Origin: CAVURW01 sp963743595
GTDB lineage: Bacteria > Verrucomicrobiota > Verrucomicrobiia > Methylacidiphilales > UBA1321
NCBI GenBank assembly: GCA_963743595.1
Contig: CAVURW010000036.1
Location: forward strand, 3,682-67,681
Reading direction: 5' to 3'
DNA: 64,000 nt
Under the pieces are notes generated by a model that saw only the letters and a list, made by a program, of their open reading frames with translations, ran no database searches and was not told the DNA's origin. How positions within the stretch are numbered: the stretch's first letter is position 1; each line of letters begins with the position of its first letter. The position numbers were made by a program, and so were the translations under genes. Below, in pieces: positions 26,452-35,598 of this stretch.

Positions 26452-29337
26452 TTACCTCGTTGAGTGGACGGCGAAGGCCTCGTAACGTGACAGTTGCACC
26501 TGGTCCGGCTTACTGCCATTGAGATCGAAGATGACGAGATCGTTGTCGCCGTTATTGAGCCAACATTCCGGCGCGTACATCGGCACCCTCTGAGGGCATT
26601 CTCCCAGGTTGTGGCCGTTGAGCCAGACGTGGCCGGACTTTAACCCTTTGGTGAGCAGGCCGATGGTTTCCTTCATGCCTTCGGGGTGCTGATAGGTGAA
26701 GGTTGTGCGCCAGAATGTAGGCAGTTCCGGCGTGGCCGGGGCGCCCGTTTGCCAATCGCCGTGGGCCAAAAATTCCTTCCAGTTCGTCACCCGCCCGATG
26801 ATCGGCGTTTCCTGCATATCGTCTAGGCCAGGATGGAAGTACCACTTTGCGGTTGTCAGCGGCGAGTTGTGCATCAGCTGCACGCCGAGATTCGTGCTTT
26901 CGCCATCGCGGCTTTGCAGGAGGAGACACAGCTCGTTTTTGCCTGCTGTGAGCAGCTTGGAGACGTCCTGTGATTTGGAGAGGAGAGGCTGGCCATTTAG
27001 ATAACTCATGGAGCCAAATGAGCTCAGTTGGAGGATGGAATCGGTATCGTTCTGCGCCAGCGTGAACGTTCCGCGCAATACCGTCCAGCCCCTGGGAATC
27101 CCGAGCTTTTGATCCGTTACCGTCACGGCCTTCCAGGTCGAATCATCGAATGCCGGTTGCGCCATATCGGCGAAGTTGTCCGGACGGTTCCACGAAGAGA
27201 TTTGCTTCCACGTCACGTCGACCGGTGTCGAAGCGTTATCGAAGGAGACGCCACCCCAAATGCCGCACGCGTTGCGCTCGCCAATGGGGCCGGTGAAGCC
27301 CCATATTTTCGAGCGTGGCCCCGCTTTCACCAGGATCGCGAGCGAATTGTCGCCAGCCGCTGCCTCAAGGTGATCGAGCTTCGCGGGCTGGCCATTGAGG
27401 AACGGAGTCAAGGTCCCCGAGGAATCGGCCAGGCGCAAGGTGACCGGCCCGGCGGCATCGCGATGCAGGGTGGTGCGATACCAGCCATAACGGTTCTGGA
27501 AATCGTCGTAAGTCTCCATCGGCTGCGGACCGGTCGACTGCAACCAACCGCTGGTATTGAAGCCGGGCACCTTTTCCACCGAGGCGTCACGCCAAGTCCA
27601 ATTGGCCAGCACGGGCAACGTGGGCGTGCCCATCGCGTCTTGCGTCACGGTCGATGCGCCGGACGCCGAGTAGACCGTGGCCGTGCCGCCTTCAGGCGGG
27701 AATTCCAGGCTGCCGTCCTCGCGGACAAACGACGGCCCGATGTAAATCTTATCGTGAGCGAACCAAGTCTGGCTTGTCCGGTCGATGTTCATCACCAGCA
27801 CCTTCGCTTTCATTCCATCGCCCGAATCGAGGTCGACCTCTTTTACCGACGTGTCGCTTGGGTAGGTGAACCGGACTGGCGGCTGATCGGTCCCGGCGAC
27901 TTTGAGCGTGATTTCACCCGTCTCGCCCGGCTGACCGTAGCAGACCCAGTAGTCGGTCGCGCCAAGGGTGCTGCGATAGAGTACGTTGGTGCAGACCGAG
28001 GCGAAACTCGCGTTCTTTGTCCACGGTATATTGAGCAGAATCGTGCGCGGCTCCCGCACCTGTACGTTGAGGGGCCCACTGGTGGGTAGCTTCTGTCCTT
28101 TCACGATGAGTTGAGTGGCAAAGGGGCCCTTCGTGTCGGCCTCGGGCGCCTTGTAAGCTCCTGCGGCCGGGGCAATTTCAGGCGCGTTCTTGGGCTTCGA
28201 CTTTCCCTTGTCGAAAGCATCGATCATGATCAGGCTGCCGCCATTCGGGTTGGTGCGACAAGTCACACGCACGTTGGGGTTATCGGCCGTGGCTAGGTCG
28301 GGATCGTCGTGGCTTCCCGTCAGCAGTGACGAAAAACTCTGGGCAAACCACGCCGCACGCTTGGCCGGCCAATAAAAATTGTGGAAGTGACCCGTCTCGC
28401 CGATGGGCGCGGAGTAATCGTACGAGGTCTCAAAAGAATCGCCTGAATAGCCGAAATTCGTACCGCCATGCACCATGTAGTAGTCGTAGCCCGCGCCGCC
28501 GAACGCGATGATTTTCCACGTGCCGCGGATTTTCTCATCCAACGCGCCCTCGCTCATATCGCCATAGTTGCCGATCCAGCCGGTCCAGAATTCGGTGGTG
28601 AACCAAGGAGACGTGCCCACCGGGTAGGGCTTTTCACCGGAGGGATCGGCGCCATGATGCAGGCCGGATAGGAAAAGCGGAATCTCCAGGCCATTGGCGC
28701 GGGCTTGGTCAACGAGATGGTGTAGGTAGGGATCCTTGTCGTCCGTGCCCCAGCCGCGCGTATGCTCGTTTTCCAGTTGCACCAAAATGACCGAGCCACC
28801 CTTGTTAATCTGGTGCTTCGCTACGATTGCTTCCACTTTCGCTAGGTGCTGGTCCACATACTTCTCAAAGTCGGCACCTGAATCGCGTACTGTCATCCCC
28901 GGTTTAATCGTCAGCCAGGAGGGTAAGCCACCCTGTTCCCACTCGGCGCACGAGTAAGGGCCCACGCGCACGGTGGCATACATGCCCGCTTCCTGGATCA
29001 TCGTCAGCCAGGCGTCGAGATCGGTGTTGTCAGAGAAATCCCAATGCCCATCCTTACCCTCCGTACAATTCCAGAAGACATACATCTGCATGGAATTAAA
29101 CCCCATCATTTTCGAACGCCAGATGCGGTCGCGCCACAACTCTCGCGGAATGCGGGCGTAATGCATTTCACCCGAGGTTATAAAGGTCGGCTTGCCGTCG
29201 ATGTAGAAATAGCCGTCCTGCCAGTGGATTGCCGACTGCGCGGAGGGCGCCGGCGGATAGAGTTCGTTGTTGGCGTGAAGCTTGACGCTGGTGATGAGTA
29301 AGGCAATGAAGGCGTGGACAATTGAACGGGTTAACAT
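26452..29337 (-). CDS. secreted glycoside hydrolase family 35 beta-galactosidase
   Basis: A 961-residue exported GH35 enzyme that releases terminal beta-galactose from polysaccharides. The start at 29337 has AGGAA six bases upstream and begins a signal peptide (MLTRSIVHAFIALLITSVKL, then HA). The (beta/alpha)8 domain covers about 35-370. FITSGEMHYARIPRELW is the family opening, VQLENEHTRGWG carries the acid/base Glu, and PWFTTEFWTGW carries the nucleophile Glu. Beta-sandwich domains with jelly-roll character follow (residues 450-960), including the GHVWLNGHNLG motif typical of GH35 C-termini. Plant and bacterial enzymes of this layout have similar length. It is a single-gene unit; no transporter or regulator adjoins it. 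Confidence 0.93.
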   Translation of the reverse strand: MLTRSIVHAFIALLITSVKLHANNELYPPAPSAQSAIHWQDGYFYIDGKPTFITSGEMHYARIPRELWRDRIWRSKMMGFNSMQMYVFWNCTEGKDGHWDFSDNTDLDAWLTMIQEAGMYATVRVGPYSCAEWEQGGLPSWLTIKPGMTVRDSGADFEKYVDQHLAKVEAIVAKHQINKGGSVILVQLENEHTRGWGTDDKDPYLHHLVDQARANGLEIPLFLSGLHHGADPSGEKPYPVGTSPWFTTEFWTGWIGNYGDMSEGALDEKIRGTWKIIAFGGAGYDYYMVHGGTNFGYSGDSFETSYDYSAPIGETGHFHNFYWPAKRAAWFAQSFSSLLTGSHDDPDLATADNPNVRVTCRTNPNGGSLIMIDAFDKGKSKPKNAPEIAPAAGAYKAPEADTKGPFATQLIVKGQKLPTSGPLNVQVREPRTILLNIPWTKNASFASVCTNVLYRSTLGATDYWVCYGQPGETGEITLKVAGTDQPPVRFTYPSDTSVKEVDLDSGDGMKAKVLVMNIDRTSQTWFAHDKIYIGPSFVREDGSLEFPPEGGTATVYSASGASTVTQDAMGTPTLPVLANWTWRDASVEKVPGFNTSGWLQSTGPQPMETYDDFQNRYGWYRTTLHRDAAGPVTLRLADSSGTLTPFLNGQPAKLDHLEAAAGDNSLAILVKAGPRSKIWGFTGPIGERNACGIWGGVSFDNASTPVDVTWKQISSWNRPDNFADMAQPAFDDSTWKAVTVTDQKLGIPRGWTVLRGTFTLAQNDTDSILQLSSFGSMSYLNGQPLLSKSQDVSKLLTAGKNELCLLLQSRDGESTNLGVQLMHNSPLTTAKWYFHPGLDDMQETPIIGRVTNWKEFLAHGDWQTGAPATPELPTFWRTTFTYQHPEGMKETIGLLTKGLKSGHVWLNGHNLGECPQRVPMYAPECWLNNGDNDLVIFDLNGSKPDQVQLSRYEAFAVHSTR

Positions 29338-29736
29338 GAAAATTCCTAGGCTATGGGATGAAATGAAAAGAGGTTTGAAGTTTGAAACATTAACATGACG
29401 GTTGCCGTTATTTGTCAAACAGAGTGGCGCACCTGTTGGATCGGAGCCAGCAGGATCAAAGTGAAGGTAAGACGAGACATAGGGATATGCGCAGACTCAA
29501 AGCTAGTGGAAGCAAAGATAGCAACAACAACCCGGAAGAGAAGGGGTTATTTAGCGCACAAGGGGTACACTTTGCGAATCAGCAGGCTTATCGCCTGGAA
29601 TGCGTGGAAAAGTAGTAGCGACGGGGCCGAGCATGGCTGGAGTAAAGTTGATGTCGTTTGTTGTCCGGATTCACCCGCAAAGAGGAACTCTCAAGAACTT
29701 GCTTAAGCACTCGGCTCAATCGACACTCCATTTGCG
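29338..29736. other. 399-bp intergenic region
   Basis: This gap lies between the divergent GH35 gene and the metallophosphatase gene and must hold both promoters. I see no convincing gene, RNA or terminator. Short open frames here have poor composition and no ribosome sites. Confidence 0.5.
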
Positions 29737-30411
29737 ATGAGATTCGGAATTTTCGGCGATATCCACGGCAATCGGGAGGCTCTAGAAGCGGTGCTGGATG
29801 ATATGCAAGCGCAGGCCGTCACGCACACCGTATGTGTGGGGGACATCGTCGGCTTAACGGGCAACCCGAGATCGAGCTTGGAAATGGTCCGCGCGTTGGG
29901 CTGTCCCATTGTGAAGGGCGACCATGATGAAGAGGCGTCGATGGAGCTCGCGGCTGAACTTTATGGACGTTCTGCCCTGATGAAGGAGCAAACCCTTTTC
30001 CTGCGCTCTTTACCTTTGACCCGTCCGGTCAACATCTTCTCGATCGTGCACGCCAGTCTCCATCGACCGGAAAAATGGGGCGGTGTCTACTCAATCGCCG
30101 ATGCGGAGGCAAGCTTCCAACATCAAACGACGCAGGTCTGCTTTTTGGGTCACACCCATGTCCCACGGCTGTTCGTGCGTGAGGCGAACGCGAAAGTCTA
30201 CCAGCTCATTTACTTAAAGATCGATCTGGAAGCCGATAAGAAATACCTCGTGAACGTCGGCAGCGTGGGGGAATCACGAGACGGCGATTGGCGAGCCGCC
30301 TACGTGATTTTCGATTCGGCGGCGAAAACAATTGAGTTGCGCCGTGTCGACTTCAACTTGATCAATAACAAAAACAGGCTCCGCGATTTACCCCCGCCGG
30401 GGAGTATTTGA
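29737..30411 (+). CDS. calcineurin-like metallophosphoesterase (YfcE/MJ0936 type)
   Basis: A 224-residue cytosolic phosphoesterase with a two-metal site. The motifs in order are FGDIHGN (residues 6-12), VGDIVGL, IVKGDHDEEAS, IVHASLHRP and FLGHTHVPRLF, which give the Asp, His and final GHTH ligands. The usual GNHD/E motif reads GDHDE, with Asp in place of the metal-binding Asn. This change is conservative but uncommon. Length and order match the family of broad phosphodiesterases related to YfcE. The physiological substrate is unknown. It precedes dxs by 116 bp on the same strand. Confidence 0.82.
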   Translation: MRFGIFGDIHGNREALEAVLDDMQAQAVTHTVCVGDIVGLTGNPRSSLEMVRALGCPIVKGDHDEEASMELAAELYGRSALMKEQTLFLRSLPLTRPVNIFSIVHASLHRPEKWGGVYSIADAEASFQHQTTQVCFLGHTHVPRLFVREANAKVYQLIYLKIDLEADKKYLVNVGSVGESRDGDWRAAYVIFDSAAKTIELRRVDFNLINNKNRLRDLPPPGSI

Positions 30412-30459
30412 TTTCGATTCTCTAGCGAGCTGCTATTAGCTGCGCTGTTACCGAGCTTG

Positions 30460-30508
30460 CCTACCTGCTTGGTTCAGGTTTTTCTTGCCCGGGCATGTAG
30501 GTAGGAAT
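30460..30508 (+). repeat. inverted repeat in the dxs leader
   Basis: CCTACCTG near 30460 and TAGGTAGG near 30498-30505 pair over 7-8 bp across a loop of about 30 bases that itself contains GCCCGGGC (30487-30494). There is no T-run. It could be an mRNA leader structure for dxs or a dispersed intergenic repeat. I see no second copy in the window. Confidence 0.4.
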
Positions 30509-30527
30509 ATTCTGACCAACTACCAAT

Positions 30528-32456
30528 ATGTCGAGATTGTTGGATTCCATTAATACTCCTGCGGATTTAAAAAAACTCAACCCGGCTCAGTGGCCGACTT
30601 TAGCCCAGGAGATCCGTGATGAGATGATCTCCGTGCTGGCCAAAACGGGCGGACACATTGGGCCGAACCTGGGAGTCGTCGAGCTGACCATGGCGATGCA
30701 CCTGGTATTCGACACGCCGACGGACAATTTCATTTTTGACGTGAGCCACCAAGCTTACGTGCACAAGCTGCTGACGGGTCGCCGTGACCGCTTCAACACC
30801 ATTCGCCAACCGGGTGGGCTCAACGGATTCATGCTGCGAACCGAGAGCGAGCACGATTGCTACGGCGCTGGGCACGCAGGCACCGCCCTCTCGGCCGCAC
30901 TGGGCATGGCGACCGCGCGGGATATGCGCGGGACAAATGAACACGTGGTCGCACTCTGTGGCGATGCCGCCTTCACTTGCGGCATTACCTATGAAGCGCT
31001 GAACAACGTCTCCTCGCACACAAAGCGGCTGATCATCATTCTTAACGACAACGAGTGGTCGATCGATAAGAACGTCGGGGCGATTGCGCGCTACTTGAAT
31101 AAGATCGTTACGCACCCTGGCTACCATCATTTGCACCGGCAGATGGAGCATCTCGTGGAACGATTTGTCGGAGAAACGGGCCGTAGCATTGCCCTGAAAG
31201 CGGAAGGTGCGGTGAAGGGTCTCCTCTCCACAGGACACCGCCCGAGTGTTATTTTCGAGGAAATGGGCCTGAGCTACTACGGCCCCGTGGATGGCCATGA
31301 TTTGCCTAATCTGGTGAACATGCTCAAGTTTTGTAAGGACCTGGAGAGCCCGGTTCTGCTGCACGTGATTACAGAGAAGGCGAAAGGTTTCCCGATCGCG
31401 CAAGCCAAACAAAAGAAGTACCACGGCGTCGGTCCGAACACCTACGACGCGAAGCTGGGCGTTGAGACGTCTCTGACCGGCCCGAAGACCTATTCCCAAG
31501 TCTTTGCCGAAACGATGGTGAAGCTGGCCGATCAAAACAATCGCGTGGTGGCGATCACCGGTGCAATGCCGAACGGCACCGCCCTGGATCTGTTCCAGCC
31601 GAAGCATCCGGATAAGTACTTTGACGTAGGTATCGCGGAAGAACACGCCGTGCTGTTCGCGTGCGGTCTCGCGACCAAGGGCTACAAGCCATTTTGCGCG
31701 ATCTACTCCACATTCCTGCAACGCGCCTTTGATCCGATTGTTCACGACGTAGCCCTCCAGAATCTCAATGTGGTTTTCTGCATGGATCGCGGCGGTCTCT
31801 CCGGCGACGACGGCCCCACGCACCACGGGCTCTTTGACATCAGCTACCTGCGTTGTATCCCGAACATGGTGCATCTCTGCCCGACCAATGAAGATGAGCT
31901 GGCCGACATGCTCTATACGGCGATGCATTACGATGGCCCGATCGCCATTCGCTATCCGCGCGGCACTGGTACAGGCGTCGCCGTGAAGGCGAAACCGGCG
32001 CTCATTCCAATCGGCAAGGCTGATGTGGTGAAGCACGCTTCCAATCCCCGTGTGGTCTTGCTCGGCTTGGGCGCGCTCCTTCCGATGGCGATGCAAGCGG
32101 CTGAGAAACTGGAAGCACAGGGTTACGCATCCGTTGTGGTGAATCCTCGCTCCGTGAAACCGCTCGACGGCGATTTGATCGAGTTCTTCGCTCGTAGCGT
32201 CGATGTCGTCGTCACGTTGGAAGATCACGTTCTTGCGGGTGGTTTCGGCAGCGCCGTGCTGGAAGAGTTGCAGAATCGCGGCGTCACCGTTCCGATGGTG
32301 CGCATCGGCTGGCCTGACGCGTTTATCGATCACGGCAAGCCAGACGCACTGCGCGCTAAGCACGGAATTACCGTTGAGGCGACTGTGGAAAAGACCGTGG
32401 CGATCTTGCAAAAGAAGAAACGCACCGATTCCGTTGTCTCTAGTGCTGTGGCGTAG
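30528..32456 (+). CDS. dxs: 1-deoxy-D-xylulose-5-phosphate synthase (divergent)
   Basis: Joins pyruvate and glyceraldehyde 3-phosphate to make DXP, the first step of the MEP isoprenoid pathway, using thiamine diphosphate. The 642-residue length and three-domain order are normal. GGHIGPNLGVVELTMAMHLV and FDVSHQAYVHKLLTGRRDRF form the N-terminal domain; AEEHAVLFACGLATKGYKPF and MDRGGLSGDDGPTHHG the pyrimidine-binding domain; and VNPRSVKPLDGDLIEFF the C-terminal domain. It departs from textbook DXS at the diphosphate-binding motif: GDAAFTCGITYEALNN instead of GDGALTGG. It also has VSHQAY where VGHQ.Y is usual. I judge it a divergent clade rather than inactive, because NDNEWSI and the rest of the site are present. 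No ribosome site precedes the ATG. Confidence 0.92.
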   Translation: MSRLLDSINTPADLKKLNPAQWPTLAQEIRDEMISVLAKTGGHIGPNLGVVELTMAMHLVFDTPTDNFIFDVSHQAYVHKLLTGRRDRFNTIRQPGGLNGFMLRTESEHDCYGAGHAGTALSAALGMATARDMRGTNEHVVALCGDAAFTCGITYEALNNVSSHTKRLIIILNDNEWSIDKNVGAIARYLNKIVTHPGYHHLHRQMEHLVERFVGETGRSIALKAEGAVKGLLSTGHRPSVIFEEMGLSYYGPVDGHDLPNLVNMLKFCKDLESPVLLHVITEKAKGFPIAQAKQKKYHGVGPNTYDAKLGVETSLTGPKTYSQVFAETMVKLADQNNRVVAITGAMPNGTALDLFQPKHPDKYFDVGIAEEHAVLFACGLATKGYKPFCAIYSTFLQRAFDPIVHDVALQNLNVVFCMDRGGLSGDDGPTHHGLFDISYLRCIPNMVHLCPTNEDELADMLYTAMHYDGPIAIRYPRGTGTGVAVKAKPALIPIGKADVVKHASNPRVVLLGLGALLPMAMQAAEKLEAQGYASVVVNPRSVKPLDGDLIEFFARSVDVVVTLEDHVLAGGFGSAVLEELQNRGVTVPMVRIGWPDAFIDHGKPDALRAKHGITVEATVEKTVAILQKKKRTDSVVSSAVA

Positions 32457-32556
32457 TCTTGCGGCTTCTAATCGTTAACTTCGACGGTTTGCTCCTCGAT
32501 TTCTCGAAAACCGGATCACTGGGCGGAATTGGTTCGCAGTGACTCTCCCCGGAACT

Positions 32557-34470
32557 CTACGGCGAAGTGAGCCGCATCACTTCCATGATCGCTTGATGGG
32601 CGAGCTCGTGTTCGCCGAGATCCTGGTAGACAGAAGAGAGGCTCTGCCACACTTGCGGTACTTCCGGATCAAGCCGCGTCGATTGCTCGTAATGTTGCCG
32701 GGCTTGCTGAAGATCGGCGCTGCGGTGGTAAACGATTCCCACGTCGTACCAGGCACTGGCGCGTTCGGGGACGTAATCGAGAACTCGACGGTAACAGTTT
32801 AGCGAGTTTTCGAGGTCGTTGATGTTATAGAAGCCGTATCCGAGCTCAGACCATGCGGTGGAGGCGAGGGCCGTGTTCGAAGTCGGTGGAACGGCCGCTT
32901 CGGCAATCTGGAAAGCTTCGTGGAGACGATCTGAGCGAGCCATGATGATGACGAGATAAAACTCAGCCAGTGGGTAGCCGGGCTGAAGCTTCAGCGTCTG
33001 AAAGAAGTTATGCTCAGCGGCTGCGAAATTGCCCTGATCGAAATTGATGACGCCCAGCTTGAAATAGGGATCGGGCATCTGAGGATTTAACTTGATGGCG
33101 CGTTGGCAACAACGCTCCGCACCCCGGTACTCATTGACGGCACAGAGTGAAGTGGCGAGATTATCCCAGCCACGGTAGTAGTCCGGGCTAAGTTCTACCG
33201 ATTTTCGGAGCGATTCCACGGAGTTTACGAAATCCTTCATTTCGTACTGCAAGACCCCCAGGTTACACCAGCCCTTGGATTGGTTTGGCGCTAATGCGGT
33301 CGCCTTCAGGTAGCAATTCAGCGATGCCGGGAAATTGCGCTCTTCCTGAAGGAGCAGGCCGCTATTGAACCAAGATTGGATGTTATCCGAATAATACTCG
33401 ACCGATTTCTGGTAGGCAGAGAGCGCCCGTTTATTGTCGTGTCGACTCTGGAACGCGAGGCCCAGGTTCGACCACAGCGTGCTCAATTGATCAGAGGGAA
33501 TCTGCTCGCTCTGTTTCTCGCTCAACTTCGCTTCTGCATCGGCGAGGCACCCGTTTCGGATGAGCTCGTTCACGTCCGCGATCAGCGTGGTCAGCTCGTT
33601 CATCTGAGGCGTGAGCGACTGCGTGCGCGCCGAGTTCATCCCCGCCTTGGAAAGGCCCGCTTCCATGCGATCCAAGCAGGTGATCAGGTCGTCCGCGCGA
33701 GAGAGCGGATTGTCTTTTTCGGATTTGGGCGGAATCGACTTGGCCAACTGATCCGAGTTCTTGAGTTCCGGCACGGAAAATTGAACGGTCAGGTGACCTT
33801 CAAAGAATTCCATCCATTGTTGCGGGGGAATGGTTTTGGAGAGGCGCAGCGGTCGTATGGCGCTGCCGCCCCAGATATTGCTCATCTTCCGCTGAATACG
33901 CGCCAGGCAATTCTCCAGTTTCGTTTGGAGTTCCGCCCAGCTGGAGCCCATCGCCTGGGTTCCTTTTCTTGCAAAATCGGCACTCATCGATTGTACGGAG
34001 GGTCGCTCTCCGATGGAGGGCATGATGCCTGCACCTGCCGGTGGTGGCGCGATGGGAAGCGCAGATTGCCGGGGCAGTTGTTTCGACTTGGAATTCGGGG
34101 TGCGCTCCAGAGATCCAGCCCGGTCGCGATGAGCCTTGGCGATTTCGGGCAGTGAACACTCCTCCTCATAAACGGCGGCTACTGCCTGGAGCAGTTCACG
34201 GGAGCGGGGATTTTCCGCAAATTCAAGAAGGGCCGCCTTCAGGCTTTCCATCCCCGTCGTCGCACGATCGGGCCGTATCTCGCGCACCTTATTAATCTCT
34301 TCCAACCCCTTAACCACCACCTGAAGCGTGTGGACAATATCGGTCTGATTTCGCTCAAAACAGCGAAACAAGAACTGTCTCCAGGACGCGACGTTAAACG
34401 GGTCTCTCGAAAGCTTTTGGAGAATGTCTGGCGGTGCAATAGGTGCAGGATTCACAGCTGATGAGAGCAA
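32557..34470 (-). CDS. tetratricopeptide repeat protein
   Basis: A 637-residue soluble protein. The N-terminal 240 residues are helical with low-complexity linkers. From about residue 270 to the C-terminus there are about nine TPR units, with phrases such as DNIQSWFNSGLLLQEERNFP, GWCNLGVLQYEMKDF, PDYYRGWDNLATSLCAVNEY, PDPYFKLGVINFDQGNF and ASAWYDVGIVYHRSADLQQA. It has no signal peptide or membrane segment. TPR solenoids act as protein-interaction scaffolds and the partner is unknown. It is a single-gene unit between the ends of dxs and trxB. Confidence 0.85.
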   Translation of the reverse strand: MLSSAVNPAPIAPPDILQKLSRDPFNVASWRQFLFRCFERNQTDIVHTLQVVVKGLEEINKVREIRPDRATTGMESLKAALLEFAENPRSRELLQAVAAVYEEECSLPEIAKAHRDRAGSLERTPNSKSKQLPRQSALPIAPPPAGAGIMPSIGERPSVQSMSADFARKGTQAMGSSWAELQTKLENCLARIQRKMSNIWGGSAIRPLRLSKTIPPQQWMEFFEGHLTVQFSVPELKNSDQLAKSIPPKSEKDNPLSRADDLITCLDRMEAGLSKAGMNSARTQSLTPQMNELTTLIADVNELIRNGCLADAEAKLSEKQSEQIPSDQLSTLWSNLGLAFQSRHDNKRALSAYQKSVEYYSDNIQSWFNSGLLLQEERNFPASLNCYLKATALAPNQSKGWCNLGVLQYEMKDFVNSVESLRKSVELSPDYYRGWDNLATSLCAVNEYRGAERCCQRAIKLNPQMPDPYFKLGVINFDQGNFAAAEHNFFQTLKLQPGYPLAEFYLVIIMARSDRLHEAFQIAEAAVPPTSNTALASTAWSELGYGFYNINDLENSLNCYRRVLDYVPERASAWYDVGIVYHRSADLQQARQHYEQSTRLDPEVPQVWQSLSSVYQDLGEHELAHQAIMEVMRLTSP

Positions 34471-34543
34471 CGTAGCATTTACTCGAACGAAGTTAAGTCA
34501 GAATCGCGTGAGTGAGCGTAATTTTTCTTTTTAGTGATGGTGA

Positions 34544-35476
34544 CTAGTTCGGGTAATGGTGCGCGAGGTAACGTTCGGCGTCAATCGCGGCGGAACAACC
34601 CTTGCCGGCAGCCGTAATGGCTTGTCGATAGACGGGGTCGGCCACATCACCAGCTGCAAAGACACCGGGGATATTGGTCTGAGTTCCAGTATAAGTCTTC
34701 AGATAACCCGCCTCATCAAGATCGAGTTGTCCCTTAAAAATCGTTGTATTCGGAACGTGCCCAATGGCCACAAAGACACCCGAACACTCCAGCGGCGTTA
34801 GGTCGCCACTAACGAGATCTTTCAAAACGACGCCCGTGACGATGTTTTTACTCACATCCATAATCTCGGCCACAGCTGAGTTCCAGTGAATCTTAATCTT
34901 CGGGTTCCCGAGCGTGCGCTGTTGCATGATCGCACTGGCCCGGAAGACGTTTCGACGTACCACTAAGTGAATTCGCGTCCCGAAGCGTGTGAGGAAATTC
35001 GCCTCTTCCAGAGCGGAATCGCCTCCCCCGACGACCACCAGTGGCTGATTCCGGTACTGCGGCAGAGCACCGTCGCACGTGGCGCAGTAGGTGACGCCAT
35101 GGTTTTCCAGCTTAGCTTCCGATTCAATATTCAAGCGACGCGGGCTTGAACCCGTCGAAATGATGAGCGTTCGAGTCTCGATCGGCTTTCCGTCGACCAT
35201 CAAATTAAACGGTGCCTTGGAAAGATCGGCGCTATCCAGGGAGGCAAACTCGATCTTCGCGCCGAACCGAACTGCCTGGTTCTGAAGATGTTGCATCAAT
35301 TGGTAGCCGTCGATCCCATCCGGAAATCCAGGAAAATTCTCCACCGTGGTGGTTGTGGTAAGTAAACCGCCAGCGAGGGTTCCCGTGAGCACCACGGGAG
35401 AGAGATCAGCTCGTGCTGCATAGATGGCTGCCGTAAGACCGGCGCACCCAGTACCAACAATAACAACTTGCTCCAT
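34544..35476 (-). CDS. trxB: thioredoxin reductase
   Basis: A FAD- and NADPH-dependent flavoprotein that reduces thioredoxin. The start at 35476 gives MEQVVIVGTGCAGLTAAIYA, the FAD-binding fold at the right place; 12 further upstream residues seem spurious. The redox-active pair is CATC (Cys131, Cys134), and the NADPH site is VVVGGGDSALEEANFLTRFG. VFAAGDVADPVYRQAITAAGKGCSAAIDAE is the conserved C-terminal FAD contact, here given as three adjoining parts of one motif. The 310-residue length is normal. The first FAD motif has Cys-Ala where Pro-Ala is commoner (GTGCAGL). It diverges from lepA across a 122-bp region that must hold both promoters. Confidence 0.94.
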   Translation of the reverse strand: MEQVVIVGTGCAGLTAAIYAARADLSPVVLTGTLAGGLLTTTTTVENFPGFPDGIDGYQLMQHLQNQAVRFGAKIEFASLDSADLSKAPFNLMVDGKPIETRTLIISTGSSPRRLNIESEAKLENHGVTYCATCDGALPQYRNQPLVVVGGGDSALEEANFLTRFGTRIHLVVRRNVFRASAIMQQRTLGNPKIKIHWNSAVAEIMDVSKNIVTGVVLKDLVSGDLTPLECSGVFVAIGHVPNTTIFKGQLDLDEAGYLKTYTGTQTNIPGVFAAGDVADPVYRQAITAAGKGCSAAIDAERYLAHHYPN

Positions 35477-35598
35477 TGCCTCAGCGTATCGCGAGGGAGC
35501 AACCAATTGCAACTAATACCCTATATTCCCGATCAGCGTACAGATGGCCGCGAGTTCCTCTGGTCATTTTCAACAACTTCGGTATGCTACACGTTCCC

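Noticed and set aside
27028..28089. 353-codon frame antisense to the GH35 gene
   Set aside because: Arg/Pro-rich shadow of a clearly identified gene with catalytic motifs on the other strand.
30600..32411. 603-codon open frame antisense to dxs
   Set aside because: It mirrors dxs codon structure, has His/Arg-rich composition, no ribosome site and no recognisable domain. It is a shadow caused by GC-biased third positions.
33376..34155. 259-codon frame antisense to the TPR protein gene
   Set aside because: Composition is Arg/Gly-rich and it lacks a ribosome site; the TPR repeats on the minus strand are convincing.
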